Assembly: GCF_000524195.1 (NCBI RefSeq)
Contig: NW_020170384.1
Location: forward strand, 2,345,145-2,409,144
DNA length: 64,000 bases
From: Echinococcus granulosus
Taxonomy: Eukaryota; Platyhelminthes; Cestoda; Cyclophyllidea; Taeniidae
Direction: 5' to 3'
The notes below the pieces were generated by a model. It was not told where the DNA came from and made no database searches. It saw only the letters and a list, made by a program, of their open reading frames with translations. Each line of letters opens with the position of its first letter. The stretch's first letter is position 1. Below are positions 1 to 14,278 of the stretch, piece after piece. Both the position numbers and the translations under genes were made by a program.

Positions 1-1497
1 AAAGTAAAACTGCAAATGACCCAAAAGGTGGCGTTAATGCCACTAGCTGATAGTCAGACTGTAGTCGTGCTGCGATTAAAGTTACTCCTGCGCCTACCCT
101 CCAGCACAATAAACCTTATGCAGGCCTCATAGGTGGACATAAGCCAGGCCTCAGACAAGAAGTAAACGAGCGAGTATTTACCCAAGTACCCAGGTGTCAC
201 TGCACCCGCACTCAGACAATCGTACACACGCATGCACACACAACGGTGAGGGAAGGGGCTCTCCCGGGGTCAAAAAACAGGCATAATTACTGATTGTATC
301 TCTCTCTCCCTTTGTCCATGTGTCTGTGGTTGCCAGGGCACACAGTTTGTATTTACTCACATGTGCGGACCCCTTCTGTCGCCTCCCCATTAGAAGGTGT
401 TAGCAACAGGCGGGATCCCTAGACAATGCGGTACTCCCTAACGGGGAAAGGCTTTTACCACCTCAGTATCGAAGTTTTGACTTCCGGCTTAAACAGGTGG
501 CTGACTTCAAGGGAGGGTGAGTGAGTGAGTCGAGTGCCAGTAACAGCGTCTGGTATTTGCCCATTAAGGATTTTAAATTCCAATATGATTGCGCACTACT
601 CCTGTATGATGTGATTGAGAAATCTTTCTAAGGTAAGATAAAATTTCAAAAGCTCGTTATACGCATCGAATCTTCTACATGGCGAGCTATGGGTGTAGGT
701 CCTCTTTTTATTCATTAATAGAGACAAATGAGATTAGGTGTGGACAAATTAGGTTTTCTAAGAGTGATTGGAAGTAGTATTGTTGCATGGTAGGGTCTCT
801 TTATTCCGTTACTATAAATCGGCATGACTTCACTGCGGAATGCTGCTTGCGTAAAGACACTGACATCTGCCATTGTAAAATTGTCTTGAAAGCTTATAGT
901 GATTTAGATGATCTTTTATTCAAATTAAAACTCTAGTCTTTTTAAGTATAAGAGAAGAACAAGGTGTATGGAAGTAATTTTAGGCATGTCATCTGTGCTA
1001 ACCTGCCTGGAAATCCCTGGGCTTGATATTATAACCTGTTTCGTTACCATGTTTTAAGATAAATATAGTATGCTAATAAACACCTAAATTACACAGTAAC
1101 TTCAAGGTGCTTAATGATCTGAATATATTCACAACAATTTTAAATCCACCCATCATCTACTTAAAATAGGCCGAAACTCTTAGGAAATGTTATCCAGAAT
1201 TCACGCTTAGATTTGAATTTGCCACCGTCCGCTTCCAAACGGCTCTATAAACTTGAGTCAGGAGCACATCCCTATTCCGCCTACCTATTTATATATAGCC
1301 ACTGTGACATTAGTATAAAACAACAGGCCAACTAGGCTATGAAATAAACTCATAGCTCAAATTAGCACAACTTTGCTTTTCAGAATGGCTGAAACACGTA
1401 ACAGCTATTGGCATGATTCGTGTACAGATAAAAAGGACAAACAGGAAGAGTATTAAGATCAAGTATGTGTAAGCAAAATGGCATGTGACTAACTCAC
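1..1497 (-). other. Intron 1 of the RUNX gene (partial)
   Basis: This sequence lies downstream, on the minus strand, of the Runt-domain exon. It opens with a consensus donor (GTGAGT read leftward from 1497). I searched for the continuation of the Runt domain (the segment that begins KSF-type and ends with a GPREP-type motif) and found none, so the next exon should lie to the left of the window. No other gene is visible here. Confidence 0.7.
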
Positions 1498-1807
1498 CCC
1501 TTCCACTGCGTCCTAGAAATCGCAGATCATTGAAACGGGCCTCCTGGTTTTGCATTACCGCGACTGCATTCTTGAGCTCTGCGAAGGGTCGCTCCTCATT
1601 ACCCGCACTGAGCACAACCCTAGTACCATCGGGCACTGGGACGAGACTGACCACGCGAAAGGGAGTGGGTAGGGACTTATTGGAGCGCCAATGCTTAGGC
1701 AGACTGGAGCAGAGGAGGTGGGGGCTGCCTGTGACCACGAGGTCACCAGCGTGCTCATGCAGAGCTCTACGCAGGGTGTACTCCGCTGCGAGCATTATGT
1801 CTGACAT
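1498..1807 (-). CDS. RUNX-family transcription factor, first coding exon (Runt domain, partial)
   Basis: RUNX proteins bind DNA through the Runt domain, usually with the partner CBF-beta, and control differentiation genes in the nucleus. This exon encodes 103 residues plus the first base of a Gly codon. The start is the ATG at 1805-1807, giving an N-terminus [14 protein letters not shown] that precedes the domain. An in-frame stop lies further upstream, and a nearby internal Met could also serve. Recognisable Runt blocks are [38 protein letters not shown] and [15 protein letters not shown]. The last ends exactly where RUNX genes carry a conserved intron, and a GTGAGT donor follows at 1497 (phase 1). 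The DNA-contacting Arg and Lys of HWR-NK and the Arg residues of GRSGR are present. The position equal to human RUNX1 Cys81 is Ser, and the partner-contact segment around Tyr113 is changed. The rest of the domain and the C-terminal half lie outside the window. Family assignment is very secure; which RUNX paralogue it is cannot be said. Confidence 0.95.
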
Positions 1808-2210
1808 GCTGTCGGTAGAATGCGAAACTGGTTGAGGTCTCGGCGTGCACACTGTTGTATATCCGTAGGTAGGTAGCTCGCTAACTCGCTAACTTGCTAC
1901 CGCGTTCCCCGCAAGATGCGTGCGTGTGTATGTGTGTAGCGCGTATGTGCATGCATGTGGAGGGAGGAAGGAAGGAGGGGGGGAGAGGGGTGCATACTTG
2001 CATGTGGGTAGTGGTTTGCGCATCGTGTGTGCGTGCATAGGTGCGTACGTGCACTTGCTACTGGTTGGCCCACCGCACAGCCACTAACCAACCAATAAAC
2101 ACAGAAAGGTGCGTGTATGTGTGCGTACGTAGAGGAAATTATTGGTGTCAACGGTTTAGGTAGTTTAGAAAGAGAAAACAGGTAGGCGGTGAACCATTTG
2201 GCCAAATGGT
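1808..2210 (-). promoter_or_regulatory. Probable 5' region of the RUNX gene with GT/GA-rich low complexity
   Basis: This is the sequence immediately upstream of the RUNX start codon. From about 1915 to 2125 it is dominated by interrupted GTGTGCGTG-type runs and a purine block (GGAGGGAGGAAGGAAGG-like, about 1960-1990). I see no TATA box or other clear core promoter element. Untranslated leader and promoter may lie here, but only the position supports this. Confidence 0.3.
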
Positions 2211-3131
2211 AATCACGGAAATGTATTAAATTGAGCTTTTAACGTATAAGGTGCACAATTTGGGAAGGTTAATGGTGAACCATACTTTCCTAGGGGAGGA
2301 TACAATATGAGTTTGCCTCGACACATCCCAAGTTCATCATCGTCCGCTTTGTTGGAACTCTTTTCCTGTATTATTTATTTATTGGACGAAATAAGATTAG
2401 CAAGAGACCGATTAAATCGGGAATAACTTGGGGAGTGATCAATTCTTAACCAAAATTTTTGGCAAAGCGCTTGCAAAATTACAAAACTATTGAGGTCATT
2501 TACAATTACTTCAACCTACCTAAAATAGAAAGCAACAATCTTAGCAAACTTAAGGTATCTCATATTGAGTTTTCACAATTTTTCTGATAAATCTTATGTT
2601 TGATAATATTGATACTTTCTTAATTGGTTAGAAAAACTTGTTGACCTTTATCAATCCTACCGTTTAAACACACCAAACGTCTATGTTATATCTGTAAGAT
2701 ATCTAAATGATTCAGCGTTTAATGTTAGACTTTTGTTTACCATCAGTTTCTGAGTGTTTCGTTGAGCCACCACGATGTGTGTAAACCTGATTGGGTCATA
2801 TAAGTTTTACTTCGAGCAATTCGACGAATCGTTGTTTCGAACTAATTTCGGGCTTAATTAACCTTTTAATAGCTTCTCTCAAGGCGTTATTTTTGTGAGT
2901 GAAGTCCCCGCCTTAAGCAATTTTAGTTCCTTTGGATGAGGACGCGTACTTGCTTACTGTTTACTGTTTACGCACGTGGTCAACACACGACTGACCATAG
3001 ACCAGCTCAAAACGGCTAAGGCACATATTTAACTAGTCGGCGAATTGAGTACACGAACGAGGGGAGGAGGGGAGCTATTCGTGCTCCCAGCATGTATCCA
3101 CAGAGAGAGAAAAAACGAAGCTGCTGTGAGC

Positions 3132-3152
3132 GGTGGTGGTGGTGGTGGTGGT
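3132..3152. repeat. (GGT)7 microsatellite
   Basis: Seven uninterrupted GGT units. The reverse strand would read as polyhistidine or polythreonine, so short open frames across it are artefacts. Confidence 0.95.
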
Positions 3153-6100
3153 ACACGTGTTGGAGCCAGGGCAAGCCAACTAACAACCAGCCAGCATGTT
3201 CACATTGGTCGCCTATGCGTGATAAGTGTAGGCAAGGCAATCTCCACATCTCCCTCTCTCCCCCAAAACACGCATCCACGCCTTTATCACACAGAGATGA
3301 GGCAGGTGAGCACATTTAGAATGACTTTTAGTATTACTATAAGCTCAGTGACCCTGACCATGATCTGAGCATACGACACTCTACGTGTTGCTCTTAAGCA
3401 AGTGCTCCTGGCGGGAGCGCTAGGGAAGCTAAGAATGCCTACTGTAGACCACTGTCCAGCATTCGGGATTACTCTTCGAATACACAGAGGTTAATTGCAA
3501 CTTATTGGAGGGCTTCTTACAGTTGAAACAGATGAGTGACCACGAAGGACACCGGGAAATTAGCTAAAGCAAAAAAGGGCTAATGCATTACAAGGGCGCA
3601 TTTGCCATGCGCTGGTGCATAAGTTTTTTTTGGGTTTTTTGAGGTTCAGTCCTCATGCGGATGGCTTAGTGCTCTCCTTATGTCATTTATGCTATTACAC
3701 ACCCAGCGTTTATAATTATAAACAACTTGACTTCTGCAGAGTGACACCAATAATCTAGACAGTCTTGTTGCAGTCTTTACATTATAGTTTTCTAGGCAGC
3801 GTTTTGGTCTAAGGGAAAATGACGGAGCTCTAAACATCGCCTATCAGACTGCAGTATGGTAAAATAATGCGTACTCTCAGAATATCACCGTGAACAAGTG
3901 TGCTCGACCACGTTTTGTGCACCTCAAATGTGTTAAATAAATAAAACTGCTCACTCACACTACTTCCGGAGTCGAAATTAGTGTTTGACTACGCGGGGAA
4001 CTGTGTACTGTCAGCAGGGTTAGAAGCGGAAGTGAGGAATTCGCGGTTTCACCACTGCGGCTAAAGTAATTTCCTCTAAGTCAAATTTTTGTTAAGTTGA
4101 AAGTGTGAGTGAACTAGATGGTTTTTGCTTTACCTATTTTGCTACAAGCTCTCCTACTGTTTTCACCATTCGCTAGTCTGATGCGTTAGCCTTTAGTACC
4201 TCGGAGAAGAATTGTCTAATAGAGTCCCTTAATAACCATGAATTAAACTAGATTCGGGCCGTAAACAAATTTTTTTTAAATTAGTACCTTATACTCAGTC
4301 AATTTTTGTTGCCAATTGATGTGGTTGCTTATCATAAACTCATGAGAACATACGTCACCTATCTATGACTTTGGTTGAGAGGGTAGTATTCAACTTAACA
4401 GATAATAAAGTATAAATGGCTGTTTACTCTTTCTTTTTAAGGATTAAGATTAACAAAGATTACATTCTACTCTCAGCCTTGTAGCTTTACCAAGTACCAA
4501 TTCCCACTCGAATTTCATCCCTATGGATTTTAAAATGCACATTTTTATGTATGGGATACGCACATCTCCAAAGACCCTCAAACTGATCAAAAATGCACGT
4601 TTTTAAAATACTTAGACAATAAAATGCCAAGCTAACAATCTCCAACAAACAAAACAGGCAGTCAATGACAGAAGCCGCCATATGAGTGGCTATTGGGTGT
4701 CCCTGGCCATCCTATCGACACCGATTGCGTGGCTAATTGAGCAAGTACACATGAATTTGTTTTCCAGTTAGCAATAATTTTAACATACAGATACACTCCA
4801 CACTTAACCTCCAATAGCATTTTCTGTAAATATTTGAGCAATGGACTCTCTACTGTCTCAGAGTTGTAGTTGACAAGGCATTAAAATGAAACCTATGAGC
4901 AGTTAGCTACCAATATGAATAAAAATTTATCAACTATGACTTTTTAGGCACAAATTAAAATTGAATTATTTTTAACTTAGCTAGCTTAGGAGTGCTTAAA
5001 ATAATTGGTGATATAGTCCCGAAAATGGTCAATATTATTATTTGTAAATAAATGGAGTGGGCTTTAGCTGGATCGCTTAACAAGAATACTGCGCTACTCT
5101 GCTGATAAAGGATAAAAAGAAACTAGCAAACTGTTTGAAAAAAGAGAACGACTCCAAAGCTGCTAAGATAGACAAAGGATTCGAATAAAATGTAGCTAAA
5201 GTCGATTAAATTCACGGACTCTGATAGGGAGGAATTCTCGATTCTTATAATACATGTACAGAGAGATAGAGAGAGCTCCCCTAGCGCAAGAGGAATAGTA
5301 AGCTGTGCGCGAGATTAATAGTATGTATCCCACTTCAGCAACAGCTGGTACAAGTACGTTGTTCTCTCGCTAGTTCGTTTGTTCGTTCGGTCTGTCATTT
5401 GTGTGCGTTTAGTTCTCAGACCGGAAATTAGGCACTCTCTCCCTGCCCAAACGGAAGTAGCGATAGTTAGCTGGGATGCTGCGGTGTAAACACCATCAAC
5501 ACTACCACCACCGGCACTAAGACCAACACCACTACCACCCATTCTGCCTTCCTACAGCGCTTTCGAGTTCCCCATTCGGAGGAAGCGGAGCGAATGTGTA
5601 AATAAACCGATGTCTATTAGGACGTCTTCCGCAATTTTTTGCAAGTAGGAAGTCCGGCATAGGCAAATCTCACATCTATCCGCCGAGCTGGTGTAATTTT
5701 TTATACGATAATAAATTATCAACTTACTTTTAACTCTAACACCATGCAGCCGTTATTATTAATCATAAGACAATGGGACTGTGATTATTTAGTTAAGGGA
5801 CAAATATTTATGGAAAGGTTATAAAGCAATAACATTACTGATCATGGTATAATATTATACCAAGGCAAGAAAAAACATACTTCGAATAGGTCAGCTTTAG
5901 AGGGAATCCAGACGTGGTATCCTTCGTGCGAAATGGTACGTGGTTACTCCAATACGAATTACAGTTATTGAGCCAATTGCCATAAAAATACCTAATTATA
6001 TGGTTTAGAGACCAAATTTACTTTTAGGTTAAATGCAAATCCCTTATGGGTACCGTTTCAAAAGCCTCTAATTCGTGAGAAAACTAGTATTCGAAGTACT

Positions 6101-9100
6101 CATATTGTCGCTCCAATTTCTAACAAGAGGATTGAGGTCATCACAACCTTACAGCCTTCCTGTGGAGCACAGCTTGAGTTAGGTCACCTTCGGAAGAGAT
6201 GTCTGGTAGTTCTTGCCCTCTTCTCCTAGCCAGAATACGCAATTTCCTGCATACCTACAAAAAGCTATCCATAATTGGGTGATAACCATTTCTAGTACAT
6301 GACCTGGCTATGAGATAAAAGCCTCTGTGAAAGGTTAATAAAGGCTGGCAACCACGAGGTCGAAACGGTCTCGTCTGTTGGACACCTCTAAACGGGACAC
6401 ACATTACTCGCAATCAGCAATCCCACATGCATGTTTCGTTGCCCATGCACTTGACAAGTGGTTCCGAGTGTGTCTGACTACGATCGCTAAACTTAAATGT
6501 AAGCTTTGCATGATGGATTAATTCCCTGCGAAAGTTTTGAGTTACGAGTTTCAAAAAGGTGTAGATAAACCAGTTACTTAGTGCCATCAGCCTATTATGA
6601 CGTCACGTGAGAAGGGACTATCGTCTTGTACAATGAACAATGCGAGAAGGCACAAAGATTGTGGACAGTTGATACCACCTGCCCAATGCATGCTCACTAA
6701 ATTATTTTCTCTCCACCCAACTCCTCCCTCCTCCCCCACCACCTTTCCCACGAGGGCACTCCTCCTCGCTCCAGCCCACTTCACTCCGTGCTAAGTGTCC
6801 GCACCACCACCACTTTTTTGTTGCACGAATGTCATAAATGGGATTCCATAAAATGTGTTACACAGGGTCCTCCATCCCACCAGGTGTTTGTGTGTGTGTG
6901 TGCATGGATGAAGTGAAGGTTGGGCGGGGCACACACGTGGACACACATGGACAAGTTAATGACCACCTGATCTTGTAATTTTATTGACACCTGGGTCAAG
7001 ATCGGACGCCCATCATCGGTGGGGGATAACTGTGCTAGCGGTGCTGGTAGTAGCAGCATCAGTACCATCAGCAGCACCGGCAGCGGCAGCAGAATTAACA
7101 CCTCCCCTCTCTCCTTGCCCTATCCCTCAGCCACCCACAGCGATTTTCCGGGTGGTCCGCGCGTCGTGTTTGTGTTGTTTATCCCCTCGGTTCAGAAAGT
7201 AGTTTTCGGGTTACGGTCAATTTGATCCTTCCAAAATTTTGCCTTGGTAAACATAACCATAGTAAATCCAGACATGATTGTTGTCTGCTGAAAACGGGGT
7301 TAGACATTTGGTCTAATTGGTTAATTGATACTTGAATATAATTCTAAGGATAATTTTGTGACACAAATATCTCCATGCTCGTTTCTAGGTGTCATCAGCA
7401 GGTCTTTGCCAAAATTCGAAGCCTAAGCCAGTTAGACTTCGACCTGCATAGTTTCGTGGACAACTGATTGTGCACGCCGTGAAAGCACAGGATAGACTTG
7501 TACGTTTGTGATGGATTAAAGTTTATGAAGACTTTATCAAATTCCACGTGGTCTCTACCGATTAGAGGGGACTAGGAATCCAAACCAATCGCCCAAACGG
7601 AAGCAATTGCTTGTTAAGCAATCAATCAGCGTTTCTGTGAGGTCCACTAAGGAGTTGAGGAATTAAGAGGGCTTTCAACTACCACCCTACTATTCAGTCA
7701 TCGAGACCAGTTAAATCTAGACCTCCCACATTGTTAGTGACATCAACGAGAGTTTTCTGCGCACTTTTAATTAGCTTAGCGATGATACCCAACGATTACC
7801 GCCAATCCCCCTACATCTACTGCCAGGTCAGCCTGTTCCCAAATACTGTGTTTTTTACCAACGATACCCTCTAGATAAAGCAAGCTGGTATCACTACCGT
7901 CATTTTGGTTGGTGAATGCAGTCACATGCGTGGTACTAGAGGGATTCATTTGAGAGGAGAGATGGAGAGCTGTCACTCAGTACCAAATGATTAGCATTTA
8001 CATGTGAGAATGCATTCATAAATGAAACACCAACTGTGTTTATGGGGTCCCACGATCACCAGTGCTGCAAACCACATAGTGAGAAGCAGACTCACTTTAA
8101 AGTATGTTTTCCTTCATTATATTCTTGGTTCATTTAATCATGATGTACCGTTAAAAGTGATTTGAATAACTACCCACTACTAACTAGAGAAATTGGAAGC
8201 TAGGTCAGCTTGGTACAGTGTTAAAAAGTGCCTCGACAAAGGTGCCTGATAAGTTTCTTCTGAACGGTAAAGGGAGTTTCTAGAAATCTAGTAATTAAAC
8301 ATGCGTGGCTGTCTTTCAAGGAATAGGGCGTTATTGTTCCTCTTACAGTAGGATAATGCAATGTTACGACCCGCTGTCACTTTAGCCCCATTTCGCACCA
8401 GTGGCGCAAAGATGAGGGGAAAGGGTTTCGATACACCAGTGTCCCCTCTGCACCGCTACGCGGTTGCTTGCTTGTGTTTTCAAGCCTATGAAAAGTGAAA
8501 GGTGGTGGGATACGAATTCTCAACGCGCCTTCTTCATCCTCATGAGAATGCACAGTTGTGTGGGAGTTAACCATCTCTTTTGTGCTCCTACTCCTTATCG
8601 TGGACAAGGCTATCAAGATAACCAAAACGCGCATGGAATAAAAATCTTCTCTAAGCACGTTAAACGCATTCCCGCTCTTCACCTACAGTACCCGTTGCCT
8701 ACATGTGTCACATGTATGTGACCCCCCAATCCACCTGAGCCCATACGTCACACGTATTTGGGACATACGGTTAAATAAAATGGTTTTAACCCAATAAAAA
8801 TTAAGAAAGGGCAAAATAATTAGTATCACATCAAAAAAATAAAAACTTTGGGCTGTGGCGCTTGAGCTTTAAGCCAAAATATAAGCAAGAAAAGCAATAA
8901 GAAGTATGCAGTGTTTTCGCACAACTGGCAATTGATAAATGGATGATAATTGCGATGAAAAGTAACCCTTAAGTTCTAATTGGATTCAAATTAATCTTCA
9001 ACATATTTTTACACAAATTTTATTGTCTGAGTTCGAATATGGTAGGCAAATAAATGCCTTGTGATCAAACTACATACTGCTTTTTCTGACGGTAGGTCCG

Positions 9101-11669
9101 TTCATGATTTATAAGCAGAGAATTGTAAAAAAGGGGGAAAAATAAATTGTAAGGAAATTGCTATTCAATCAACTCTACATTTACTAGTGTACCAAGTCAA
9201 TTGAATTAATCTTTGGCGTCGGAATTTGTCTGATCCGGAATTCAACATACGTCTTGAGGGCACCTTGTGGAGCCTCATAGACAAAAAAGCTGACTGGTAT
9301 TTGTCTGTCTTTCCAAACCAGGTGACATTTTATATGTTCATGACGTCTGATCGGAATAGTTTGTTTACTCTAAACCTCTCATTTGAGTTATTTTTCCGGT
9401 TTTTCGGTGACAGTAATGTCATGCAATGACTGTAAAAGTTGGACGCTTTGGTTCTAGGACAGTAGTTACGCAGAACACCTTCATTAATAAATGAGAAATC
9501 GGACGAGTGTATTTCCTAAACCCTGTGGGGATGTAAATAGATGCTGCATTTATGTATGATGCTTGTTGTAGTTCTAAAACTACAGCCTTTAACGCCCCTA
9601 TTGATACTCCTCTTAACCAGACCTGTATTCTTTGTCACTAGCAAATAAGCAGGATCACCGTTAAAACCGGAAATGCCTCGGAGATGTAGAGTTTGCAAAA
9701 CTTGCCGTATAGATGATGTTGGTGTCTTCTGTGTTGCATACTGGTTAATTCTGCGGCCCTACCGAACTGCTCAAGCGGGTCGCCTACTTACGTCCTTTGA
9801 CTTCGTGCATGAAATCAAACACTAGCTCGTTTTCTAAGTCCACATCGTGAATAAATTCATTTATCAGTAATAATGGTCTAAATCGTCCAAAAGTGAGACC
9901 TCTTATCACGAAAAGAGAAGCTATTATTTTGTCTAATGATAAAGTGAGAAAGCAGCTTTTACCCACCCTTTGCTCTCAACCATCACCTTTGTGGTTGACT
10001 TGTGTTTTAAGACATCACACGGTGCTCTGTGTTTAAGCAGTAGCCCATCCGTCAATCACTCCACAGACGCTCCATATAATTTTCACCCTAAAAACTCTTC
10101 AAAGAGAGCACGATTGTTGTGTAGGGGAGAGGGCAGAGTGGAGAAGGATAAGGAGGTGCAATAGAAGGAGGATGAGGAATAGGCTGTGCAAATTGACTTA
10201 CCACTTAGGGTACCGACACCCACAAGTTGTCTATCTAAACGTCAACATCGTGTATACGCGTGTGTCCTGAGCTACACGTAGGGCAGGTATGACTTTCCTC
10301 TGAGTGCGTTTTTGGACAAATTAATGAGCACTTTGGTAAAACCACGCAATATATCACTTCAATCTACTTCAACTTGATAGATTAGAACTTAACTATCACT
10401 GAGCGTACTTTACAGTTCAAAATGCAAATGTGTTTTTAAACATTCCGGCGCGTAGCAAACCGATGGCCCTATCAAATATTAAAACAAACCAAAATGTGAC
10501 TAAAAGTATTTAAAATTCTTCTTTCAGGCAGTAAAGACTGTTGTTTTAAGAAACCCTTAAAATCACTCAAACTTTACATATTTTAATGTGCATCATTTCA
10601 CACAAAAACGCTTTTTTTGGAGTATACACCGTTCTTATACATCCTCGAATAGCAAATTGGGAAATACATGTCTGGTGAAAAATAGGCCTTTTGATGCGTG
10701 CTATGCTATTTCATTAAGTACTCAGGTTGATGGTGTGCTAGGCGTAGACAGAAACTGGTTGATTCCTAGGGTGGAACAATTGTCAGGATGAATTGATAAA
10801 TCTGCCTAGACCAACTAAAAATAGCGTTTTTTATATGATAGGTGAAAGGTGATGCGACTTTTCACCTCAATCATAAAGCATAACTTTCCTCAAATATATA
10901 TTTTCTAGACACTATTCGCTTGGATGGAATATGGGTATTGTACGAACAATGTCATATGCACATGAAGAGTGAGTTTTGACTTCACTCGCTTTAAGGGGGA
11001 ATTTAAGGTGTCATTTAGTCACTGCCTTGTCCTTACCTGACAGGTGATACCACAGTCTCTATACTACAATACTTAATTCGTAAATAAAAGGTATGAAGAC
11101 TCGAAGTGCTCCACATATGACCACATTAAGGTCTCACGGTTATACGTGATGACAAAAACATATTCGCCAAGATTCTTCTTGTCCGCCACTTAAGGTCTAT
11201 GGATATAATGTTAAACTGGTAGCTTTGTCATACCCGGGTAGTTACAATCAGTAATGTAATAACCTAAAATTATCTCAGGCATAAATTTCCATTCTGCATT
11301 GACTTTCAATGTCATTTTATAGTATGCATCTATACGTGCTAAATGCGAGGACATAGGACTGATTGCACAAAAACTGCACAATGCATATAAATCCGCTTCT
11401 GAAAGGCATCGTGTTAGCTGTCATATACCGGAGGGCTTAGTGTAGTAGGCCACAGTGGGACATCTTTCACGCCTGCCAAGGGATTCATAAATCCCTGATG
11501 TCCAGTTGCAAACGGGAATTCGGTCTTAAAGGGTCTTAGCCAGTGACAGGTCTGGACAAATGTCAAACGCGTGTGTTTGTCCAGATGGATGATGACGAGG
11601 AGAGGGTTGTCAAGAGCTACAGTACTTTACAACAAGAATAGAAGGCGTGGTCATTGGACTGTCTAATAT

Positions 11670-11686
11670 GGGGGGGGGGGGGGGGG
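11670..11686 (+). repeat. G17 homopolymer
   Basis: Seventeen G in a row, followed after one A by four more G. It could fold as a G-quadruplex and is prone to length errors in sequencing. Confidence 0.95.
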
Positions 11687-14278
11687 AGGGGTAATAATCA
11701 TGAATGCTCCCCCTTTAAAGATCTCCTATAGATGGGCTGGTAGGTTAAGAGGATCAGTGTTAATTTGAAGAACAAATAAAATTACCAGATAAATTAGTTT
11801 TAAATTACCTAATTGTTCTACTTTATCACCTTTCAGAGAAATGGTAAAACTGAGCAGTTGCGTTCTACCGTCTATCAAATCCATTTTCTTTTATTAGTGC
11901 CCGAAGGACTGGTTAAAAAAAAGTTTTTAAGAACACTCCACAGGTCCTTTTGTAAAGTGCCCAACACATGCAACCGCAGTACGCAGTACGCCTATTCCTA
12001 TGTATGCGGTACACCAGTTGCCAAAGCCACTTTATCATGCCTCCTCTCCTCGAAGAAAAAGTCTAAGATCTTCCCACCACGAGCATATGGAGGGTTGGGA
12101 GGTCATAATGGGCATAAATAGCACACTTGATGCGATCAATGGGGAGGACTCGGCCTCCTTAAACTAGTAAGTCACACATGCTTGAATGCGTCCACTGATA
12201 TCCCCACGCCTACACACAAAAACCATGCACTCTCCATATGCCACCCATTTACTTGAAAATGCTAGCATTGAAGTACCCCAATAGTTGTCAATTAACCAAT
12301 CCACTCACTATACCCCTCTGATAAATGGACTGTGTGGGTGCATGTCTTTATAGAACAAGGACATGTTGGCGGGGCGGGGACTGTCGATGTGAGCCCCATG
12401 TCAGGGTCTAACAAATCTCCTTATGGTACAAGGACTCTTTATCTAGGGGGTGGGGGCGATGCACCACTTAACCAACAAACGTCCACTTTCAAAGATACCA
12501 GGAGTAGTTTCCATTAGAAAGAACCTTCTTTTTATACCTTTTTTACCTTTCCTCCCTTCCCTCGTATAGATGACATTGTGAGCCCTCAGCCCAATCGGTG
12601 TAATGCATGACACTTTACAAAGATTTCATGTAAAATTTTTCCGACAGGCCGCGTGAGCTTTGATGGCCTTGATTGAATACAACATGGAATCTAGTTAAAG
12701 CACATAATTTTTTATCAAACACAATGCGCAAAACTGGAACTACACATTCTATGCCTGTTTCACCCTTCACATGTCTTCCACTGTCTTTGCCTCTCCAACC
12801 CTGGAAGATTCCCAACAACAGAGCCAGACATGCTGTAGTAATGTTATAAAAACAGCATTTGTTTTGCGTTAAGCCAGAACCGGAGCAGCGCTTGTTACTG
12901 TTTCTCCACCTCCTCCTCCTGTTGTTGTTGTTGCGCTCTTTCTTGTTTCATGTTTCTCCATCGCGCTCTTTCTTTCGCTTGACAAGAAGAAAACGGTTTT
13001 ATAAACACACGCATGTCTGCATTGCTGCAAAATTTTACACTCCCCTGCTTTCGCACACAACCACAGCCGTAGATAGACTTCTAATGGACATTCATTAGAC
13101 CTTGGTTGCGAATTTTTGTGGAACCATGCTGGACCAAATTAGAGAGGAGGTGGGAGGCGGAGAAGACGGGGGAGAAGAATGAGAGTAACACGGCACTGAC
13201 AACCGCCTACTAATGAACCTGCAGACATTTTCTTGAAAATCCGCTGTTCTTGCCTATTCATCCAATCTTCCTCTTTGACTAGCAGCCATATGCATGTATG
13301 TTCTAGCTGATTTGGAAGGATTAATCGCTTTTAAGGATAGTTCAAGGATTATAAAAGCCACAGACTAAATAAATGGATTTCTAACAGGTGGATCATCGCC
13401 GCTATTTGACAAGGTTAAGTATCTAAGAGCACTCAACTTCCACTGACATGTCCTACTTTGAACTGCTTACAAGACTATAGGTAAACGAAAACCAACAGTG
13501 TTTACGGGTAATCAAACAGGAATAAACGCCAACCTTTAATAAAGAACACCTAGTGATGTTGATGTGGATGAGAGTTTGTAGTCAAAGCGACGCACTTCTC
13601 ACACCCGCCATGCTTGTGATTTCAGTCAAGTGCAGAACGTGCTTCACAGTGGCAAAGGCGTGGACCCCCAACTACTGAACTTGTTATTTATTTCTGCTAT
13701 ATTTTACAGGATTCCACGAGCAACTTGCAGAGAGAGCTGGGTAGTATGAAGCAGCGGAGTGGATGGAAGAGGGTCGGGCAAGTAGATTAATGCGTACCTA
13801 CCTGTCTTCATTAAAAGATACCCTTTCACACGTTATGAGGCATTATTGTGTAAACACGTCAACCCGTAGAATCAGCCACCCATCTCCACTCGATGTGCGT
13901 GTGAAAGGCTTTTCATTAATAAACACAAGTCTTGGGGCAGTGTTCATTATTTCATCGCGACATGAAATTGGCTCATTAGAAAACAGCGCGAGAGCTGCTT
14001 TTAGCAAAAATGGTCCTTCCACTTCCTGACGACTTAAATCAGATGAAGAGGAAGTGCAGGGACACTTCACTTTCTTGAATTTGGCTGCTGTCTATTTGTG
14101 CTTCTACAAGTCGGCCATTACTAACAACATCCGACCAACAGCTGGATGTCCTACAATTAAAGATTCTACTACATTGACTTAAGTTTGCACCATTAGAAAT
14201 ATAAATATAGGCGGATCTTTCGGTCATAAATTAAAGCAACATAAATCATTGGGCTGATTTTCTTACATATAAACAAGA

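Larger units (their letters stand above)
2211..14278. other. Gene-free stretch upstream of RUNX
   Basis: I found no exon that I can support in these 12 kb. Open frames are short (at most about 100 codons), have no family resemblance, and are matched by equally long frames on the other strand. Contents seen: a GGT microsatellite at 3132-3152, GT-rich and GCA-rich patches at about 6880-7090, a GTT/CTC patch at 12905-12935, a purine-rich block at about 13140-13175, and a G homopolymer at 11670-11686. Its place 5' of a developmental transcription factor makes distal regulatory elements plausible, but none can be read from one sequence. Confidence 0.5.
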
